A DNA stretch of 64,000 nucleotides, taken from positions 930,001 to 994,000 of the forward strand of contig NZ_FQUD01000003.1 in the NCBI RefSeq assembly GCF_900128945.1. The letters run 5' to 3'. The position numbers were made by a program, and so were the translations under genes. Shown here in pieces: positions 17,301 to 25,834 of this stretch. The stretch is from Chryseobacterium sp. OV279. GTDB lineage: Bacteria > Bacteroidota > Bacteroidia > Flavobacteriales > Weeksellaceae. The first letter of the stretch is position 1. Each line of letters begins with the position of its first letter. The notes beneath the pieces were generated by a model. That model saw only the letters and a list, made by a program, of their open reading frames with translations, was not told the DNA's origin and searched no databases.

Positions 17301-17560
17301 CTTTCGTAAGATGAAGATTCTACTTTCTTTACGTTTTCCAGGGAACCCACGGCATCTTCAATCTTTCGGGTTACCGAAGTTTCCACCTCAGCAGGCGAAG
17401 CTCCCGGATATACCGTAGAAATGGTTACCATATTGGTTTCAAACTTTGGAATCAACTCGTACCCCATCATGGAGTAACTTAATAAACCACCCAACGTAAG
17501 TATCGTAAACAATACGATAACCAGGGACGGCCTTTTAATGGATATTTCTGCTAACTTCAT
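14372..17560 (-). CDS. RND efflux permease (HAE1/AcrB-type)
   Basis: 1062 residues with the RND layout: TM1 (LVIVLFTILTLGGLLSYSM), a large periplasmic loop, a cluster of TMs from about 330, a second loop, and a second TM cluster from about 870. The proton-relay Asp pair is in VVGILVDDAIVVLENV, and the TM10 Lys is in LIGLVAKNAIMIVDF. It pumps drugs or other hydrophobic compounds from the periplasm and inner leaflet, driven by protons. It is the last gene of a four-gene operon with regulator, outer-membrane channel and adaptor. Confidence 0.95.
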   Translation of the reverse strand: MKLAEISIKRPSLVIVLFTILTLGGLLSYSMMGYELIPKFETNMVTISTVYPGASPAEVETSVTRKIEDAVGSLENVKKVESSSYESLSVIMVQLNTGADVNYALNDAQRKVNAILADLPDDADPPSLQKFSLDDLPIMTLSISSNKLNNKDLYDLLDKKIEPIFSRVNGVAQVDLVGGQEREIQVNLDEKKMQGYGIAIADVQQAILSSNLDFPTGALKTRTSRSTIRLSGKYKSVDEMNSLVVSNKDGAQVRLSDIATVFDTQKDVEKVARYNQNSTILLQVKKQSDANAVSVSEAIQKTIENVQKDYKTQAIKINTVDDSTDFTLEAADHVIFDLFLAIILVAVVMLLFLHNIRNAFIVMVSIPMSLIATVIGMYLMGYTLNLMSLLGLSLVVGILVDDAIVVLENVYRHMEMGKSRIRAAYDGASEIGFTVTAITLVIVVVFLPIAMSSGLVADILAQFCVTVVIATLFSLLASFTIIPWLSSRYGKLVHLTGKNPFEKFILWFEKQLEKFTHWITGILEWALKSTLRRVMTVIITFIILISSFMLVAFGFIGGEFFPKMDRGQFLVQMELPKDASVEKTNQITLAVERYLRNDKDVVDMITTVGQQSSGFGGAQATLYQSEIQVILVDKSERNESTDIKSAKIKRALEEKFTGVEFKTAPIGLMGADNAPIEMVVTAQDNETANKEANRILELLKKVPGSVDAELSTDSGSPEVQVNIDRDKMSSLGLNLSSVGKTMQTAFSGNTDGKFRAGEYEYDINIRFGDANRQSIDDVRNLMFTNPQGEQIRLSQFADVKMGSGPSLLERRDKAPSVKVKSKVVGRPVGDVANEWAAQFMDNEKTKPAGVSYIWSGDMENQTEGFGTLGIALMAAIVLVYLVMVSLYDSFVYPFVVLFSIPLALIGVMVILAITGNSLNIFTMLGMIMLIGLVAKNAIMIVDFANMRKAAGANTHDALIQANHARLRPILMTTIAMIFGMIPIAIAKGAGAEMNNGLAWVIIGGLTSSLFLTLIIVPVVYSLFDSILRRMGKGEKVDYEAEMKAEYVHKELSEDGYTPKHVE

Positions 17561-17566
17561 CTTATC

Positions 17567-18628
17567 TTACTTTACGATGTTGATTTTCGAACCGTTATCA
17601 AGGTTGATCTGTCCGCTGGTAATTACCTGTTCTCCGCCATTCAGTCCGCTTAAGATCTGAACTTTATCACCGTATACTTTTCCGGTTTGTACTTTGATCA
17701 GTTTAGCCGTTCCATTGCTTACGACAAATAATTGCCCTGAACTTACTCCGTTTACAAAAGCTTCTGCCGGAACGGTCAGCATATTCTGAGTTTCTGCACC
17801 GTGATTGGTTTTAAATAAAGCCGTTGCATACATACCCGCTTTTAAGTTTCCTCTGTTCTGAACTTCAATTTCAACTGGGAAATTTAAAGAAGCATCACTT
17901 TTAGGAGCAATAAATGTAATTCTACCGCTGAATGAATCTTCAGGTAAAACATTAACATTGATCGGAACTTCCTGACCTAATGCAATTCTTCCCACCTGAC
18001 TTTCGTCTACCAGTACAGATAATTTAAGGCTGTTGATGTTAACGATTTCAAACATGGAAGTTCCTATAGAAACTACAGTTCCCGGTTCTACCATTTTCTT
18101 ATTGATGGTACCACTGATTCCTGCACGGATGCTGGTGTCATTCACTCTTACGCCCTGAGCTCTTACAGCTGCCTGTGCATTTTTCAACTGTAGTCTTGAA
18201 TTATCAACCTGCTGTTTCGTAACTCCTCCTGTTTTGAAGGCGCTTTCGTAACGCTGATTGTCAATAATTGCATTCTGTAAATTATTCTGAGCCTGAGAAA
18301 CGTCAACCTCGATAGCATCTTTTTTGATCACGGCTAAAGTCTGCCCTGCAGAAACTCTTGATCCTTCTTTTACCAGAACGCTTACAATACGTCCTGCAAT
18401 TTCAGAAGACTGGTTCATTTCCTGCTTTGGAATGAAAGTTCCGTTAGCTGAGTAATCTGTATTGATATTTTCTCTTGAAACAGTTACTATATTCACGTTG
18501 ATTTTGTCAACCTGCTTAGCAACTTCCTTTACTTCTTTGGTCTGTTTCTCTTTATTATCTGCAATCTTGTAAGCCGCTAAACCGATTAGGACCGCTGCTA
18601 CGATGATGTATATTAAAGTTTTTTTCAT
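17567..18628 (-). CDS. RND periplasmic adaptor (membrane fusion protein)
   Basis: 353 residues. An N-terminal membrane anchor (TLIYIIVAAVLIGLAAYKI) is followed by a barrel-sandwich/lipoyl half-motif (GRIVSVLVKEGSRVSAGQTLAVI), a shortened alpha-hairpin (about 115-165), the second lipoyl half (SIRAGISGTINKKMVEPGTVV), and the beta-barrel and membrane-proximal domains. It links the RND pump to the TolC channel. Six bases separate it from the permease gene. Confidence 0.93.
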   Translation of the reverse strand: MKKTLIYIIVAAVLIGLAAYKIADNKEKQTKEVKEVAKQVDKINVNIVTVSRENINTDYSANGTFIPKQEMNQSSEIAGRIVSVLVKEGSRVSAGQTLAVIKKDAIEVDVSQAQNNLQNAIIDNQRYESAFKTGGVTKQQVDNSRLQLKNAQAAVRAQGVRVNDTSIRAGISGTINKKMVEPGTVVSIGTSMFEIVNINSLKLSVLVDESQVGRIALGQEVPINVNVLPEDSFSGRITFIAPKSDASLNFPVEIEVQNRGNLKAGMYATALFKTNHGAETQNMLTVPAEAFVNGVSSGQLFVVSNGTAKLIKVQTGKVYGDKVQILSGLNGGEQVITSGQINLDNGSKINIVK

Positions 18629-18637
18629 TTTAGTTTA

Positions 18638-19990
18638 TTATAAGTTTTGTAGTGTGTTCAGTTCCCCTTTAGCTTTTATGAGTTTAATTTCAGCCTGTTT
18701 GTAGTCCAGCAATGCGTTTGAATAGTTCTGTTTTGCCTGTGTTAAAGCGTTTTCAGAATCCAGCACTTCGGTAAGTGTTGCCAAACCGTATTGGTAATTG
18801 GACTGTGTATTCTTCTGTACTCTTTCTGCAAGCTCAACGTTATCTTTCATGCTCTGGATATTGATAATGGCATTTTCCATATTGGTAACGGCATTTTTAT
18901 GATCCAAATCTAAAGTCAACTGTTTATTTTGGATATCCTGATCAAGATCCTGAATATCTATTTCTGCCTGCTGAATTTTAGCTTTTGTAGCACCACCGGT
19001 GAAAATCGGAACATTGATGTTCAACCCTATCGCTGAATAATCGCTCCAAAGAACTCCGTTGTTAAGACCATTGGTTAAAGGGAATTTTTTCCCCATACCG
19101 GCCCACCCATAGTTGGCTGTAAGGCTAACGGTAGGATAAAGATAAGCTTCCGTTGCTTTTTTGTTAAACTGAAGCAGTTCTCTGTTTTTATTTAAAACTT
19201 TGATCTCTGTACGGTTATCCAGATTGACTGTGCTTGCAATAAGCTCAGGTTTTGGCTCAATCGTTTTTTCTTCAAGCTCGATATCTGTCCCGATGGGAAC
19301 CCCCATATAAAATTTCAAAGAATTTTTTGAAAGTTCAACGGAATTGATCAGCTGCTGCTTGTTTGAACCGATATTGGTAAGCTGTACATTGGTTCGGTCT
19401 AAGTCGATGGCTTTTGCAAGACCATTATCCACTAAACTCTTAATTACGTTTCTTACTCTTTCCGTATTGGCGTAACTTGCTTCTACCGTTTTCAGATTTT
19501 CAACCTGTACAAATACCTGATAATAGGCTGTTGCTACGTTTTCAATGATCTGTTCGTTCGTAAGCTGAGCATTCAGAACATAGAATTCTCTGGTAGACTT
19601 CGCCGCTTTAAGACCTGTGAAAACTCTCTGGTCAAATAAAGCCTGCTGAAGCTGTACGGAAGCTGTTGAGCTCCAAGGCTGTCCCAGCTGTGCTCTGATT
19701 CTTTCTCCGCCAAATTCAAGCAAAGACTCCTGAATAACAGGATTGTAGGTTAAACCCGCTGTGGCAGTGATCTGCGGTAAAGCACCGGCTCTGGCCTCAT
19801 CAATCTTATATTCAGCTTTTTTGATCTGTAGTGCCGCTTTTTTGGCTTCTGCTTTATTCTGCAGTGCCTGCTTAATGGCTTCCTGTAAAGAAACCTGCTG
19901 CTGGGCAGATACCGATGAAAAGCCGAAAATCATAAATGCTGCAGCTATCCCAATTTTTAGCTTATTAGCAGTTATACGTTTTCTTTTCAT
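18638..19990 (-). CDS. TolC-family outer membrane efflux channel
   Basis: 450 residues with a signal peptide (cleavage after VSAQ) and two TolC repeats of long helices. Examples are LQEAIKQALQNKAEAKKAALQIKKAE at the start and YQYGLATLTEVLDSENALTQAKQNYSNALLDY near the C-terminus, which carries the typical YxxGxxxxxEVLDSExxLxxA pattern. It forms the outer-membrane exit of the tripartite pump. It starts 96 bp after tetR and ends 10 bp before the adaptor. Confidence 0.94.
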   Translation of the reverse strand: MKRKRITANKLKIGIAAAFMIFGFSSVSAQQQVSLQEAIKQALQNKAEAKKAALQIKKAEYKIDEARAGALPQITATAGLTYNPVIQESLLEFGGERIRAQLGQPWSSTASVQLQQALFDQRVFTGLKAAKSTREFYVLNAQLTNEQIIENVATAYYQVFVQVENLKTVEASYANTERVRNVIKSLVDNGLAKAIDLDRTNVQLTNIGSNKQQLINSVELSKNSLKFYMGVPIGTDIELEEKTIEPKPELIASTVNLDNRTEIKVLNKNRELLQFNKKATEAYLYPTVSLTANYGWAGMGKKFPLTNGLNNGVLWSDYSAIGLNINVPIFTGGATKAKIQQAEIDIQDLDQDIQNKQLTLDLDHKNAVTNMENAIINIQSMKDNVELAERVQKNTQSNYQYGLATLTEVLDSENALTQAKQNYSNALLDYKQAEIKLIKAKGELNTLQNL

Positions 19991-20086
19991 AATTGTATAC
20001 TTCGTTTATTTTTTTAATGTAATTTTTTTCGTCAAGGCTTTTGTTTCTAAAGGACGTATCATTTCTTAAAATACTTTAACATTTTT

Positions 20087-20680
20087 TTAATTTTTAAAAA
20101 GCATGTTGATAATAATCTCTTTTCTTTCGGAAATAATCTGGTCATATTCCTGATCACTGATCATCAGATTCTCCATAAACAAAGGCCTTACAGCACTTGG
20201 GAATACGAGCAGCGAAACCATATTCAGAATAAACTGAACCGGCGCCATTTTTTCTATATTTCCCAATTCCATTTCTTTTTCGATGTCTTTATACAGCGTA
20301 TTCAGTACATCTTCTTCTATTTCTCTCTGATGACAGTTTCCCTTATTGATCTGTGAAACGATGTAGGTTTCCAGATACGGATACTGAAGGCTGGTAGAAA
20401 GACTGCTTTCTATAAACTTGCTGATCTTTACTTTGAAAGGAAGATCTGCATCCTGAATAATCTTAGATTTTTCCTGTTCCACTCTCTGTGCTTCATCAAA
20501 AATGATCTGAATCAGATTATCCCTTGAACGGAAATAATAGTTAATCAATGTTCTGTTCACTCCGGCTTCATCGGCAATCTCCTGGGTAGTAGCATCAAAC
20601 TTCCCCTTCACAAAGAATAAATTCTTCGCTGTCTCCTTGATCAATTCCTGTGTTTGGTCTTTTTTCGCTTGATTTGACAT
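20087..20680 (-). CDS. TetR/AcrR-family repressor of the efflux operon
   Basis: 197 residues. The N-terminal HTH is DATTQEIADEAGVNRTLINYYFRSRDNLIQIIF, a clear TetR signature. The variable C-terminal helical ligand domain follows. It is the first gene of the operon tetR-tolC-adaptor-RND on one strand. Palindromes start three bases before its start codon and surround its promoter, so autoregulated repression relieved by a pump substrate is likely (inference). Confidence 0.93.
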   Translation of the reverse strand: MSNQAKKDQTQELIKETAKNLFFVKGKFDATTQEIADEAGVNRTLINYYFRSRDNLIQIIFDEAQRVEQEKSKIIQDADLPFKVKISKFIESSLSTSLQYPYLETYIVSQINKGNCHQREIEEDVLNTLYKDIEKEMELGNIEKMAPVQFILNMVSLLVFPSAVRPLFMENLMISDQEYDQIISERKEIIINMLFKN

Positions 20681-20682
20681 TA

Positions 20683-20763
20683 TTGTTAAACAATTTTGTG
20701 CAAATGTAAATCAAATTCTGTTTTTGACAAAATTGTTAAACAAAATAATTAAACAAAATTGTT
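20683..20763 (-). promoter_or_regulatory. Promoter and palindromic operator array of the efflux operon
   Basis: On the minus strand TTG (20730-20728), 19 bases, then TACATTTG (20708-20701) form a full consensus promoter. Palindromes cover it: TTGTTAAACAA at 20683-20693 and again at 20733-20743, ACAATTTTGT at 20690-20699, ACAAAATTGT at 20727-20736, and AACAAAATTGTT at 20752-20763. Shared half-site AACAA/TTGTT suggests several TetR dimers. Sites and promoter are seen; the binder is inferred. Confidence 0.78.
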
Positions 20764-20816
20764 ATGACTTACATCATGTTTTTGATGTTCAGTTTGAGGT
20801 AATTGAGGTAAAAGTA

Positions 20817-21040
20817 GTTGTAGAAGCTTGAAGTTACAGATGCAGGAATGAGGGAAGAGTTTGAGAATAGGAGCGTTTTTGGGTCGGAGAGTTGCGGATA
20901 TGAATTGTTTTAACCTGAGTTTGGGTTAAGATGAAAAATAAATACGAAACTTACTAATTGAATTATCCTTGGAATCGCTAAAACCACTGGAGAGGCTGGA
21001 AGGCAGATTTGAGAGCTGAACAGTTTCGGAGTACTGCCTA
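20817..21040. repeat. Purine-rich intergenic sequence
   Basis: The 401-bp gap between tetR and the cvfB gene contains, beyond the operator, a G/A-rich stretch with words such as GAGTTTGAGA, GGAGCGTTTTTGGGT, GTCGGAGAG and GGAGAGGCTGGAAGG. Related words recur at 21980-22035, 48478-48605 and 54330-54470. No ORF was found. Confidence 0.45.
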
Positions 21041-21045
21041 AAAGC

Positions 21046-21077
21046 AAAAAACGGGCAGAAAATTCTGCCCGTTTTTT
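21046..21077. terminator. Terminator of the cvfB gene
   Basis: Perfect 15-bp stem AAAAAACGGGCAGAA, loop AA, TTCTGCCCGTTTTTT; it lies just behind the minus-strand stop at 21082. Confidence 0.88.
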
Positions 21078-21081
21078 ATTT

Positions 21082-21906
21082 TTATACTAATTTGATTTTG
21101 TCATCTGAAATATCGACGATCTTATCTTTATAAAGTCCGCCGAGTGCTTTTTTGAAGTTCTTTTTACTCATCTGAAGTTCAGCTTTGATTTCTTCTGGAG
21201 AAGACTTGTCTGAAAGATAAAGAAGTCCGTAGTTCTCATCCAGTTTATCCAGAATCTTTTGTTTGAATTCGTCTATGTTTTCAAAACCTTCCGGCTGTAG
21301 AGATACATCAATCTTACCATCTTCACGGATATCCTTAATATATCCTCCTTCTTCTGATAAAGGATACAGTTTTTTGAACACATCAGATGCATAAATAAGT
21401 CCGATATATTGCTTATTGATCACCACATTCCAGCCCAATTCACTTTCATTCATCATGATCAGATCTACTTTCTCTCCTTTTTGCAAAGGAAGATCCTGAT
21501 ACTGTGGATTTCTTTTGAATTTTGTAGTTCCTGTGATTAAATCAAGGGCTTCATCTACATAAAGATAAACCAAGTATCTTTTTCCTTCTATAATTTTGGA
21601 TTTCTGCTGTTTGTAAGGGATAAAAAGGTCTTTAATGATTCCCCAATCCATAAATGCCCCGCTCGGAAGACTCTGCACACAGCTCATTACAGCATACTGA
21701 CCCACTTCCGCTAAAGGAATTTCAGTGGTTGCCTTTAATTTGCCGTCGTCCTGATAGACAAAAACTTCAACGTCATCATCAATTTCTTTTTCATCGCTGG
21801 TGAAAACCTTAGGCAGGAAAGCTTTTTCGCCTGATTCGTCCTTAAGGATCCATCCTGAATAGTTTTTGTCTGAAATTTTTAAAGTCTGGGTTTTTCCGAG
21901 TTGCAT
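21082..21906 (-). CDS. cvfB: CvfB-like S1-domain RNA-binding protein
   Basis: 274 residues from ATG 21906; the frame opens earlier, but MQLGKTQTLKI is the usual CvfB start and a -7 element TACCTTTG lies at 21932-21925. Three S1-like beta-barrels (GWILKDESGEKAFLPK, AVMSCVQSLPSGAFMDWGIIKDLFIPY, WNVVINKQYIGLIYASDVF) are followed by a C-terminal winged helix (SSPEEIKAELQMSKKNFKKALGGLYKD). Relatives bind RNA and affect virulence-gene expression in Staphylococcus. The cellular target here is unknown. Confidence 0.88.
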   Translation of the reverse strand: MQLGKTQTLKISDKNYSGWILKDESGEKAFLPKVFTSDEKEIDDDVEVFVYQDDGKLKATTEIPLAEVGQYAVMSCVQSLPSGAFMDWGIIKDLFIPYKQQKSKIIEGKRYLVYLYVDEALDLITGTTKFKRNPQYQDLPLQKGEKVDLIMMNESELGWNVVINKQYIGLIYASDVFKKLYPLSEEGGYIKDIREDGKIDVSLQPEGFENIDEFKQKILDKLDENYGLLYLSDKSSPEEIKAELQMSKKNFKKALGGLYKDKIVDISDDKIKLV

Positions 21907-21924
21907 TGAATATAAAATTAGCCA

Positions 21925-21932
21925 CAAAGGTA
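21925..21932 (-). promoter_or_regulatory. -7 element for cvfB
   Basis: Minus-strand TACCTTTG, 18 bases before the chosen ATG; a longer start at 21927 would overlap it. No clear -33 TTG. Confidence 0.45.
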
Positions 21933-21974
21933 CGGAAAATTGAAGATTTTAAAACTACATATCTTATTTAACCT

Positions 21975-22035
21975 GAGCTTGGACTAAGAAAACTAAGATT
22001 ACAGGGGCCGGAAGATGGGAGATGGAGGCTGGAAG
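21975..22035. repeat. Purine-rich intergenic sequence
   Basis: The 323-bp gap between cvfB and the gene at 22230 holds a G/A-rich piece with GGCCGGAAGATGGGAGATGG and GGCTGGAAGTTAC, like the tracts near 20.9 and 21.0 kb. The rest, including an in-frame extension upstream of 22230, shows no supported gene. Confidence 0.4.
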
Positions 22036-22229
22036 TTACTATTGGCCATTCATTTTTAACAGTTCTCTAAAAATTTGATGATATAGTATAAAAAAATAAA
22101 TAGTCATGCTTTTAGATTCCGATGTCTTCCTTCTTTTTTCTTACCTCTTCAAACTTCTTCACATCCCAGAATGTTCAGGTTTTCAGACTGAGGATAAAAC
22201 CTGTACATTTGATCATACAAAATACCGCT

Positions 22230-22685
22230 ATGAAACCCTACTCTTTTCTGATTATTTGTTTACTTACCATTACAGCTCATGCGCAGGTATTGGACAAAAC
22301 AGTCTTTAACATAGCCTATCGTTATACAGGAAGAAATGTATTACAGGGCGGCTTATCTTATAAAATCAATAACTCGGGCAAAAAATCATTTGTAGCAGGT
22401 GCTTCAGTATTATACACGTCCATAGAAAGCAAAGCCAGGTTTTTACCGGAAGCCAGTTTTCACTATGCCAACCGCGACGGCTATTTATTAGGTGTTTCTC
22501 TAAACCCATATTCCATAGAACCGAGATTGGGAATTTCGCTTTTTAATTTTATGTATCTCAATACGGGATATGCGCTGTCGATTAACAAAGAAAAATATTT
22601 CAAGGGATTGACTTTTGGAGTACAGGTCAATATTGCTCCGGTAAAAAATTCAGATTTTTATGAACGCATGAGATTGATACAATAA
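22230..22685 (+). CDS. Small outer-membrane-like protein
   Basis: 151 residues from ATG 22230, where a clear signal peptide starts (MKPYSFLIICLLTITAHAQ). The frame is open further upstream but without a signal. The mature protein alternates hydrophobic and polar residues (FNIAYRYTGRNVLQGGLSYKI, KSFVAGASVLYT), with about eight predicted strands, suggesting a small beta-barrel. No family recognised. It ends at a terminator shared with the convergent nat gene. Confidence 0.6.
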   Translation: MKPYSFLIICLLTITAHAQVLDKTVFNIAYRYTGRNVLQGGLSYKINNSGKKSFVAGASVLYTSIESKARFLPEASFHYANRDGYLLGVSLNPYSIEPRLGISLFNFMYLNTGYALSINKEKYFKGLTFGVQVNIAPVKNSDFYERMRLIQ

Positions 22686-22717
22686 AAAATTGAAGCCTCA
22701 ACTTCTCCTTCAATTTT
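22686..22717. terminator. Bidirectional terminator between converging genes
   Basis: Stem AAAATTGAAG (22686-22695) with CTTCAATTTT (22708-22717) between the stops of the plus-strand membrane-like gene and the minus-strand nat gene. Confidence 0.75.
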
Positions 22718-22728
22718 GGAATCTACTT

Positions 22729-23571
22729 CTATTGTGTCACACTGAAATGGGTCTTGATTTCCTTTAGTTTTCCATGTACTTTTTCTAATAATTCATCAGA
22801 AAGGTGATAGAGATTAAAATACGTTTTTAGGGTGAAATCCAGCTGATCCAGCTCTGTAATCTCTGAACTTTCTTTTCTTCCGTCGTTCCAGCGGATATTG
22901 AATGTACTGTTAAAAAGAGCATATCTGGCCTCTTCATCCACTCTGGTGATCATTAAAAACTGGTTAAACACAGAACCCGGACCGGTCGCAATATACCAAT
23001 TGGCCATTTCCAGATCTGATAGCTCCACTTCTTCCAGCGAAAACTTATAAATAGGCAGCCATTCATCTTTTAAAACTTCCAATCTGTAAAATTCTTCTGT
23101 TTTTACCAGACGAAACAGGCCATTCGGTGTTTCCTGCTCGATATCTGTTTCCAGTATAATCGGGGAAGTAAGGGTCATAGATCCAAATCCGACATCAACA
23201 AGGTATTTCACACCGTCTATATCCGTGGTAAGCATCATATGGGAGCGTGCGCTTCCGGTTCCGTCCTTACTGCCCCAAATCACTCTGGCCAGATGCATTT
23301 TTATGGTAAAGCCTAAAGTCTCCAAAACATCTTTGAACAATGAATTCTGCTCATAGCAATATCCTCCTCTCTGAAGCGTAACCAATTTATTGAAAACATC
23401 ATCCAGATGTAATGAAGGTGTTTCTCCCGTAAATGTTTCTATATTTTCAAAAGTGATATTTTTAGGATGCAGCTGATGAAGTCTTTTCAAAAGTTCTAAT
23501 TTTCCTATATTTTCTGCTGGTTGCTCTGCGTGTATTCTCTTTAAGTACAGATCCAGTTGCTGGTTTTCCAT
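22729..23571 (-). CDS. nat: Arylamine N-acetyltransferase
   Basis: 280 residues. The catalytic triad is visible: Cys72 in RGGYCYEQN, His111 in SARSHMMLT and Asp126 in YLVDVGFGS. NAT enzymes transfer acetyl from acetyl-CoA to arylamines and hydrazines. The N-terminus LYLKRIHAEQPAENIGKLELLKRLHQLH also fits the family. It is preceded (upstream on the same strand) by an AraC regulator 76 bp away, which may control it. Confidence 0.93.
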   Translation of the reverse strand: MENQQLDLYLKRIHAEQPAENIGKLELLKRLHQLHPKNITFENIETFTGETPSLHLDDVFNKLVTLQRGGYCYEQNSLFKDVLETLGFTIKMHLARVIWGSKDGTGSARSHMMLTTDIDGVKYLVDVGFGSMTLTSPIILETDIEQETPNGLFRLVKTEEFYRLEVLKDEWLPIYKFSLEEVELSDLEMANWYIATGPGSVFNQFLMITRVDEEARYALFNSTFNIRWNDGRKESSEITELDQLDFTLKTYFNLYHLSDELLEKVHGKLKEIKTHFSVTQ

Positions 23572-23647
23572 AATGCTGATATTTTAAATTTATTCTTATT
23601 CAAATATCGGTATTGTTTAGGGTTCAAAAATAGGTCAAAAGAGAGAA

Positions 23648-24562
23648 TTATGAGGACAAATCAATCATTTTCCGGTATTCACGGGGAGACATTCCGGACT
23701 GCTTTTTAAAAAACCTCGCAAAGTAAGATGGATCGCTGATACCGACTGCATAAGCCGCTTCACTGATGCTCATTTCGAAGATCGATAAAAACGCTTTGGC
23801 TTCAATCATGAGAAACTTATTGATCAATTCTGAAGCTGTAGAACCAGTGAAATCTTTCACACATTTATTCAGATGATTTGGGGTAACATTCAGCATTGAA
23901 GCATATTCATGAACGTTGTGAATCTTATGAATATTTTTCATTACTGCTTTTTTAAATTTCAGGACCAGTTTTTCATTAACTGTCCATTTAACCTCCGGTA
24001 AGGTTTTTATAATTTCTTTCAGTTCACCCAGAAAACACATCAGATAAAAGCTGATGAGCTGTGTATTTCTTTCAGTTGTCTCCTGATCATTTAAACGTTC
24101 CATTCTGTTGAGAAGTGGCAACAAAGTTTCTGCTGAATCTACCGGAATGACATATTGATCATGGGATTCCAGATAATTTAAAATTTCTAGGAGATATTTA
24201 ATCTGATCATTTTTTGCAATAAAATCATCAGAAAAATGACAGTAAAAGCCTTCAATATCTTCAGAAAGCAGATCGATGGTTCTTATTTTTTCCGGGGCAA
24301 GCAGTAAAACGGATCCGGATGAAAGATGATAGTGTTCGTTGTATACCCTCTGCTCCAATCTTCCTTTGGTCACCCATACAAAATCATTTACTGTTTTCCG
24401 GTGTGGTAGAAAAGGAGTTCGGAGCTTCACTTTTGTTGTAGACAGCTTTGAAATAAAAAAATCGTTGATTGTTTTATCATTCCAGTGTTTTTCATCGGTT
24501 TCAATGAATGCTGAAAAATTCTCCGGTTTATATTCCGGTACGATCTGTTTTTTATCCATCAT
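23648..24562 (-). CDS. AraC-family transcriptional regulator
   Basis: 304 residues. An N-terminal cupin-like sensing region (LRTPFLPHRKTVNDFVWVTKG, SSGSVLLLAPEKIRTIDLL) is followed by a C-terminal double HTH (VHEYASMLNVTPNHLNKCVKDFTGSTASELI; ISEAAYAVGISDPSYFARFFKKQSGMSPREYRK). It reads in the same direction as nat and lies directly upstream of it, so nat is its likely target (inference). Start could be either of the two leading Met codons. Confidence 0.92.
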   Translation of the reverse strand: MMDKKQIVPEYKPENFSAFIETDEKHWNDKTINDFFISKLSTTKVKLRTPFLPHRKTVNDFVWVTKGRLEQRVYNEHYHLSSGSVLLLAPEKIRTIDLLSEDIEGFYCHFSDDFIAKNDQIKYLLEILNYLESHDQYVIPVDSAETLLPLLNRMERLNDQETTERNTQLISFYLMCFLGELKEIIKTLPEVKWTVNEKLVLKFKKAVMKNIHKIHNVHEYASMLNVTPNHLNKCVKDFTGSTASELINKFLMIEAKAFLSIFEMSISEAAYAVGISDPSYFARFFKKQSGMSPREYRKMIDLSS

Positions 24563-24672
24563 TATCAGAGCTATTTATTACCTGTATTTTCCATTCATCT
24601 ATGTAAATATACAAAAGTCCTGGTGCATCGTATTACGCTCAAGATCTTTAACTTCCTGATATTTTTCACAAA

Positions 24673-24698
24673 AAAAGAGAAGCCGGGGCTTCTCTTTT
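24673..24698. terminator. Terminator of the TonB/peroxidase operon
   Basis: Perfect 12-bp stem AAAAGAGAAGCC, loop GG, GGCTTCTCTTTT immediately behind the peroxidase stop. Confidence 0.85.
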
Positions 24699-24700
24699 AT

Positions 24701-25831
24701 CTATTTTGGCAGCTGCGGTGCCCTCATTTTGTATTGATAGCTGTGCAGCGTTTTCAGGAAATTTTCCAGGTCTGTAAGTTCAGCGTCTGTAAGATTCAGT
24801 TTTTCCAGCATCCCTGATTTTTTCGGGGCCAGTGGGCTGTCTCTGTTTCGCTTTTCATTTGGCATTCCCGCGTTATACAGATTCAGGACTCCTCTGATAT
24901 TAGGAAATAATCCGTTGTGCATATAAGGCGCGGTCTGCGAAACTTCTCTTAAAGTTGCCGTTTTAAATTTTCCTACATCTTCATTTTTCTTGCTGATATT
25001 ATACAGTCCCAGATCTTCATATTCTCTTCCGAAATAAGTAAGTCCTACATTGTGAAACTTCTGATCTGAGAAATACGGCGTATTGTGGCAGTTGATACAG
25101 TTCGCTTTGGTTCTGAATAAATGCAGACCATTAATTTCAGAATCCGTGAGTGCATCCTTTTTCCCTTCTACAAATTTATCAAATTTAGACTTCGGGCTGA
25201 TGATGGTTCTTTCAAAAGTAGCAATAGCCTTGACAATATTCTCTTCCGTAATTTTCTCCGTTCCAAAAGCTTTTTGAAAATATTCTCTGTATCCTTTAAT
25301 CTTCGCAATTCTTTTCACTGCCAGTCTTGAATGCAGATTCATCTCTACAGGGTTTTCTATCGGTGCTTTGGCTTGTTCTTCAAGGGTTGCCGCTCTTCCA
25401 TCCCAAAAATATTCTTTGGCGTAAATGATATTCAGGATCGTAGGGGTATTCCTTGTTCCCTGCTGTCTGTCGTGACCATAGGCGACTCTCCTTCCGTCTG
25501 CCCAACCCAGTTCGGGATCATGACAGTTCGCACATGAGATCTGGCCCGATTTAGAAAGTCTCGGATCAAAGAAAAGCACCTTTCCAAGTTCTTCCTTATC
25601 TTTGGAATAAGGATTGTCTTTGGGAAATTCAGGCTTAGACATAGATCCGATATCCTGAAAACCTTCTTTCGCCTCATCAAACAAATGAGGTTTCGGCCAT
25701 AGATCTTGATTTCCGCTTCCATAAAGATTTCTTAATTCCTGATGGGTGTAGCCCTTCTGAATACTTCCAAAATCAGAAAAAGAATAAATAGCAAACAATA
25801 CTGCCGACAGCGGCAAAAAATACTTCATCAT
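24701..25831 (-). CDS. Di-haem cytochrome c peroxidase family protein
   Basis: 376 residues with an N-terminal signal segment and two c-type haem sites: CANCH (100-104) and CINCH (245-249). The family core LFFDPRLSKSGQISC, the RNTPTILN stretch, FFWDGRA-like YFWDGRAATLEEQ, and the C-terminal TAPYMHNGLFPNIRGVLNLYN are all present. Bacterial CcpA/MauG enzymes reduce peroxide or oxidise protein partners in the periplasm. The last gene of a four-gene operon with a TonB receptor, it overlaps none but is only three bases from the DUF6850 gene, suggesting a shared role. In this context a MauG-like maturation or oxidation role is equally possible. Confidence 0.9.
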   Translation of the reverse strand: MMKYFLPLSAVLFAIYSFSDFGSIQKGYTHQELRNLYGSGNQDLWPKPHLFDEAKEGFQDIGSMSKPEFPKDNPYSKDKEELGKVLFFDPRLSKSGQISCANCHDPELGWADGRRVAYGHDRQQGTRNTPTILNIIYAKEYFWDGRAATLEEQAKAPIENPVEMNLHSRLAVKRIAKIKGYREYFQKAFGTEKITEENIVKAIATFERTIISPKSKFDKFVEGKKDALTDSEINGLHLFRTKANCINCHNTPYFSDQKFHNVGLTYFGREYEDLGLYNISKKNEDVGKFKTATLREVSQTAPYMHNGLFPNIRGVLNLYNAGMPNEKRNRDSPLAPKKSGMLEKLNLTDAELTDLENFLKTLHSYQYKMRAPQLPK

Positions 25832-25834
25832 TTT

